From: Microbacterium karelineae
GTDB lineage: Bacteria; Actinomycetota; Actinomycetes; Actinomycetales; Microbacteriaceae
NCBI RefSeq assembly: GCF_009745985.1
Contig: NZ_WFIX01000177.1
Coordinates: 124,001-188,000 of the forward strand
Direction: 5' to 3'
DNA: 64,000 nucleotides
Of the stretch, positions 62,009-64,000 are shown piece after piece; the first letter of the stretch is position 1, and each line of letters begins with the position of its first letter. The notes beneath the pieces were generated by a model, which was given only the letters and a program-made list of their open reading frames with translations, was not told the DNA's origin and ran no database searches. A program made the translations under genes and the position numbers.

Positions 62009-62898
62009 CAGAAGTTGCTCCCTTTCCCGAGGATCCGCGCGAGGCGACGCTCGGCCGACCACACCTTGCCCGACCCGAAGTCGTGCGTGAGGGCGTCGCG
62101 GATCATGCCGTCCGACGAGCGGTAGACGCTCCCCATCGGGATGCCCATCCCATAGCCGACGTTCGTGACCGTGAAGCCGTTGTTGCCCTCCATGTAGGGC
62201 ACGCCGGCCTGCCGGAGGTTGCCGACGGCGTTCGAGCTCGTGACGTGCTTGATGAACTGGTTACCGATGAGGTAGACGTGACCGAGGGCCTTGTCCTTGA
62301 CGAGATACATGTCGTCTCCGTTCTCCCCGCTGGGGTTGTTGGGGTTGTTCACCGCGAGTCGTTCGCGGACGAAGGGGATCGGGTCGACGCCCGAGTTCGA
62401 GAGGCCCGGGGTTCCGGGCACCGTCTCCAGATGCAGGTGGATCCCGTACGGTGCACCCGCGTAGTTCGTCCCACTGACGGTGCCGATCGGGTCACCGCGC
62501 TTCACGAACTGGCCCTGACCGCCGTAGTAGATCGGACGCTCCTCGGGCGTCTCCGGGATCGGGAGACCGACGGTGTTGGGCGAGTGCTCGTACATGTGGA
62601 AGTAGCGGCTCTGGAAGCCGTCGTGCTGGAGCCACACCTGCACCCCACCCGCCGCGTACCCCGACGGGTAAAGCGCGTCGCCATTGTCGATGTACGGCGG
62701 GCGGAAGTAGATGAATCCGTCCGCGATCGCGCGGACATTCCACTGGCTCGGAGCGGCGAAGTCGTAGCCGCGATGGATGCGGCCACCGGATCGGGGCGCG
62801 CCGTACAGGCCTCCGCTGTCGACCGCCGGATAAGGGATCGCGTTCGCCTCCATACTCTCCGGCGTCGGACCGACCGGCCACTGCGTGATGACCGTCAT
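62008..62898 (-). CDS. Phage M23 family endopeptidase (second lysin)
   Basis: A 296-residue protein without a signal peptide. The M23 domain (about 20-190) shows 'GGRIHRGYDFAAPSQWNVRA' with HxxxD zinc ligands, 'SRYFHMYEHSP' and 'GIHLHLETV' with the HxH ligand. The C-terminal 100 residues ('DMYLVKDKALGHVYLIGNQF', 'YGMGIPMGSVYRSSDGMIRD') look like a phage-specific cell-wall- or virion-binding domain. It may act as a lysin or a virion-associated hydrolase. It starts 36 bp after the coiled-coil gene. Confidence 0.82.
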   Translation of the reverse strand: MTVITQWPVGPTPESMEANAIPYPAVDSGGLYGAPRSGGRIHRGYDFAAPSQWNVRAIADGFIYFRPPYIDNGDALYPSGYAAGGVQVWLQHDGFQSRYFHMYEHSPNTVGLPIPETPEERPIYYGGQGQFVKRGDPIGTVSGTNYAGAPYGIHLHLETVPGTPGLSNSGVDPIPFVRERLAVNNPNNPSGENGDDMYLVKDKALGHVYLIGNQFIKHVTSSNAVGNLRQAGVPYMEGNNGFTVTNVGYGMGIPMGSVYRSSDGMIRDALTHDFGSGKVWSAERRLARILGKGSNF

Positions 62899-62934
62899 GT
62901 TGTTCTCCTCTCGTGCCGCGCATGCGCGGCGGGT

Positions 62935-63282
62935 CTATCGGGGTAGGTCGTCGGGCCACTCCGGCGGGGGCGGCGGCTTGCCATCCCAGATGTGCGCCCG
63001 GTGCTTGTGCAGCAGGTCGCGGTATCGGTCGTTGCGATCGACGAGGATCCCGTTCCGCCGCTCAACCTCCGTGAGGCGTTGCTCGGCGGCGGTGATGCGC
63101 CCCTCGTGCGACTCGCGGTAGCCGTCGCGCTCCTCCTGCAGCTGGTCGATCAGGCGATCCGATGCCTGTGCGGCCGTCTGCTGCGCTTTCGCGCGCGCCG
63201 CGATCCATGCACCGATGACGCCCCCGAGCGCCGTGAGCGCGATGCCCGCGGCCCCGACCAGTTCCGTGGGGATACCGGTCAC
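62935..63282 (-). CDS. Phage membrane protein with coiled coil (holin/spanin-like, DUF2746-like)
   Basis: A 115-residue protein: one N-terminal transmembrane helix ('LVGAAGIALTALGGVIGAWI'), then a long coiled coil ('ASDRLIDQLQEERDGYRESH', 'ITAAEQRLTEVERRNGILVD'), ending 'KPPPPPEWPDDLPR'. GTG start inside the endolysin stop (GTGA). Actinophage lysis cassettes often carry such a single-TM/coiled-coil gene (DUF2746 type) next to lysin A; it may be a second holin or a spanin-like factor. Confidence 0.6.
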   Translation of the reverse strand: MTGIPTELVGAAGIALTALGGVIGAWIAARAKAQQTAAQASDRLIDQLQEERDGYRESHEGRITAAEQRLTEVERRNGILVDRNDRYRDLLHKHRAHIWDGKPPPPPEWPDDLPR

Positions 63283-64000
63283 GTGACGGGCTCCGTCCAC
63301 GCCGCGGCCCACGTGACCGACCCCACGAGGCCGTCGGCGACGAGGCCCTTCTCGCGCTGGAACGTGAGCGCGACCTCGCGCGTCTCGTCGCCGTAGATCC
63401 CGTCCGAGCCGTAGAGGGGGAACTGCCATCCGCGGTCCTCCATGCGCTGCTGCCAGCGCCACAGCATCTTGCGCAGCTCGTCGACCGTCCCGGCGGCGTT
63501 CGCGTGCTTGCAGCTCACCGACTCGGCAGGGCCGTTCTCGGGGCCGAAGTACCAGCCGCTCGGGAGCGGGAACGGCGGGGCGGCCGGGTCCGCGGGGATC
63601 GCGGAGGGGCCGCCTGCGAGGATCTCGTTCGCGCGTGCGACGGCCGCGGGGATCAGTGCGCGCACGTCGTTTCCGGGGCACTCGGTGGCGCGGTACTGCG
63701 AGTCCCAGCCGACCCAGAAACCGGCCTGCGTGCGGCCGGGCTCGTTCACCTCGACGGGGTGCCCTGCGCGCTCGGACTCGGCCGCGTGGTGCGCGATGAG
63801 CTGCGCCAGCGTCTCGGTCGAGGCGTCCGCGACGGGCCAGTCCGGCGCGCCGCCGATGTTCGCGAGCTCGATCGTGACCGCGCCGCGGTCCAGGTCGTAG
63901 CCGGTCGACGACGGGCAGAGGTCCGGGGGGACGATGCCGACGACGCGGCCGGTCTTGTCGGTGGCGTAGGTCGGGTGCGAGTCGCGCTCGTTCGGCCCAA
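63279..64000 (-). CDS. Phage endolysin: N-acetylmuramoyl-L-alanine amidase with peptidoglycan-binding domain (5' end beyond window)
   Basis: The frame is open to the window edge; 240 codons are visible. The N-terminal part is an Amidase_2 domain ('RGAVTIELANIGGAPDWPVA' and 'SQYRATECPGNDVRALIPAA', the TxCPG motif with its zinc-ligand region) and the C-terminal 70 residues are a peptidoglycan-binding domain ('ELRKMLWRWQQRMEDRGWQF', 'DGIYGDETREVALTFQREKG' and LVADGLVGSVTW). It cleaves the stem peptide from muramic acid at the end of the lytic cycle. First visible gene of the lysis cassette. Confidence 0.88.
   Translation of the reverse strand, partial: GPNERDSHPTYATDKTGRVVGIVPPDLCPSSTGYDLDRGAVTIELANIGGAPDWPVADASTETLAQLIAHHAAESERAGHPVEVNEPGRTQAGFWVGWDSQYRATECPGNDVRALIPAAVARANEILAGGPSAIPADPAAPPFPLPSGWYFGPENGPAESVSCKHANAAGTVDELRKMLWRWQQRMEDRGWQFPLYGSDGIYGDETREVALTFQREKGLVADGLVGSVTWAAAWTEPVT

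Overview
The window is high-GC DNA from an actinobacterium, most likely of the family Microbacteriaceae (Microbacterium or a close relative). The evidence is the very strong G/C third-position bias with long antisense shadow frames, frequent GTG starts, an Lsr2 nucleoid protein, DUF3027, DUF3263 and FmdB/MscL neighbourhoods, an XPB-type helicase, a groEL without groES under CIRCE control, and a large helicase-like protein of a type seen in Microbacterium. Placement is by gene content and style; no database search was run.

Layout. 1-2.6 kb: two NmrA-like NAD(P)-binding proteins around a TetR regulator. 2.8-3.9 kb: gene debris, with a sulfatase-modifying-factor fragment joined to a frameshifted GH3 glycosidase fragment. 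3.9-8.3 kb: a complete 2-methylcitrate operon (GntR-prpD-prpB-prpC) with a candidate paired operator. 8.6-9.0 kb: an IS5-type transposase tail abutting a broken serine recombinase, next to tRNA-Ala. 10.2-15.5 kb: a tripartite tricarboxylate transporter (TctCBA) divergent from a CitA/CitB-type two-component pair. 15.5-23.4 kb: housekeeping genes (galU, 5-FCL, fmdB, mscL, tag) and a 1216-aa helicase/nuclease-fold protein whose nucleotide-binding motifs are degenerate. 23.5-26.5 kb: acetate symporter operon and a RamA-like LuxR regulator. 26.5-37.6 kb: AarF-type kinase, tRNA-Arg, lsr2, an HNH nuclease, an M23 peptidase with a structured leader, a DtxR-type regulator, serC, a cold-shock protein with DUF3027, and a two-gene XPB helicase module.

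37.7-44.3 kb is the most distinctive region: an ABC importer translationally coupled to a single polypeptide that joins a glycerophosphodiester phosphodiesterase to an inositol-monophosphatase-family phosphatase. A divergent LacI regulator and two matching 16-bp operators control it. A simple reading is uptake of a glycerophosphodiester such as glycerophosphoinositol, followed by two-step hydrolysis inside the cell. 44.4-50 kb holds a second two-component system whose kinase seems to start at CTG, an orphan WXG100 gene, groEL with two CIRCE elements, LytR_C and DUF3263 genes. 50.1-55.8 kb is a second sugar regulon: binding protein, two permeases, a GH91 enzyme (inulin fructotransferase or, since it lacks a signal peptide, difructose-anhydride hydrolase) and a terminal LacI gene, behind a tandem operator; no ATPase gene is present. 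55.9-59.8 kb holds DUF2332, msrB and assimilatory cysH-sir.

59.9-64 kb looks like the end of a prophage: a tRNA 3'-end-like fragment (possible att site), an extremely stable hairpin, two probable lysogen-expressed accessory genes (small membrane protein and DUF2599 secreted protein), then a minus-strand lysis cassette with holin, M23 peptidase, membrane/coiled-coil protein and an amidase endolysin cut by the window edge.
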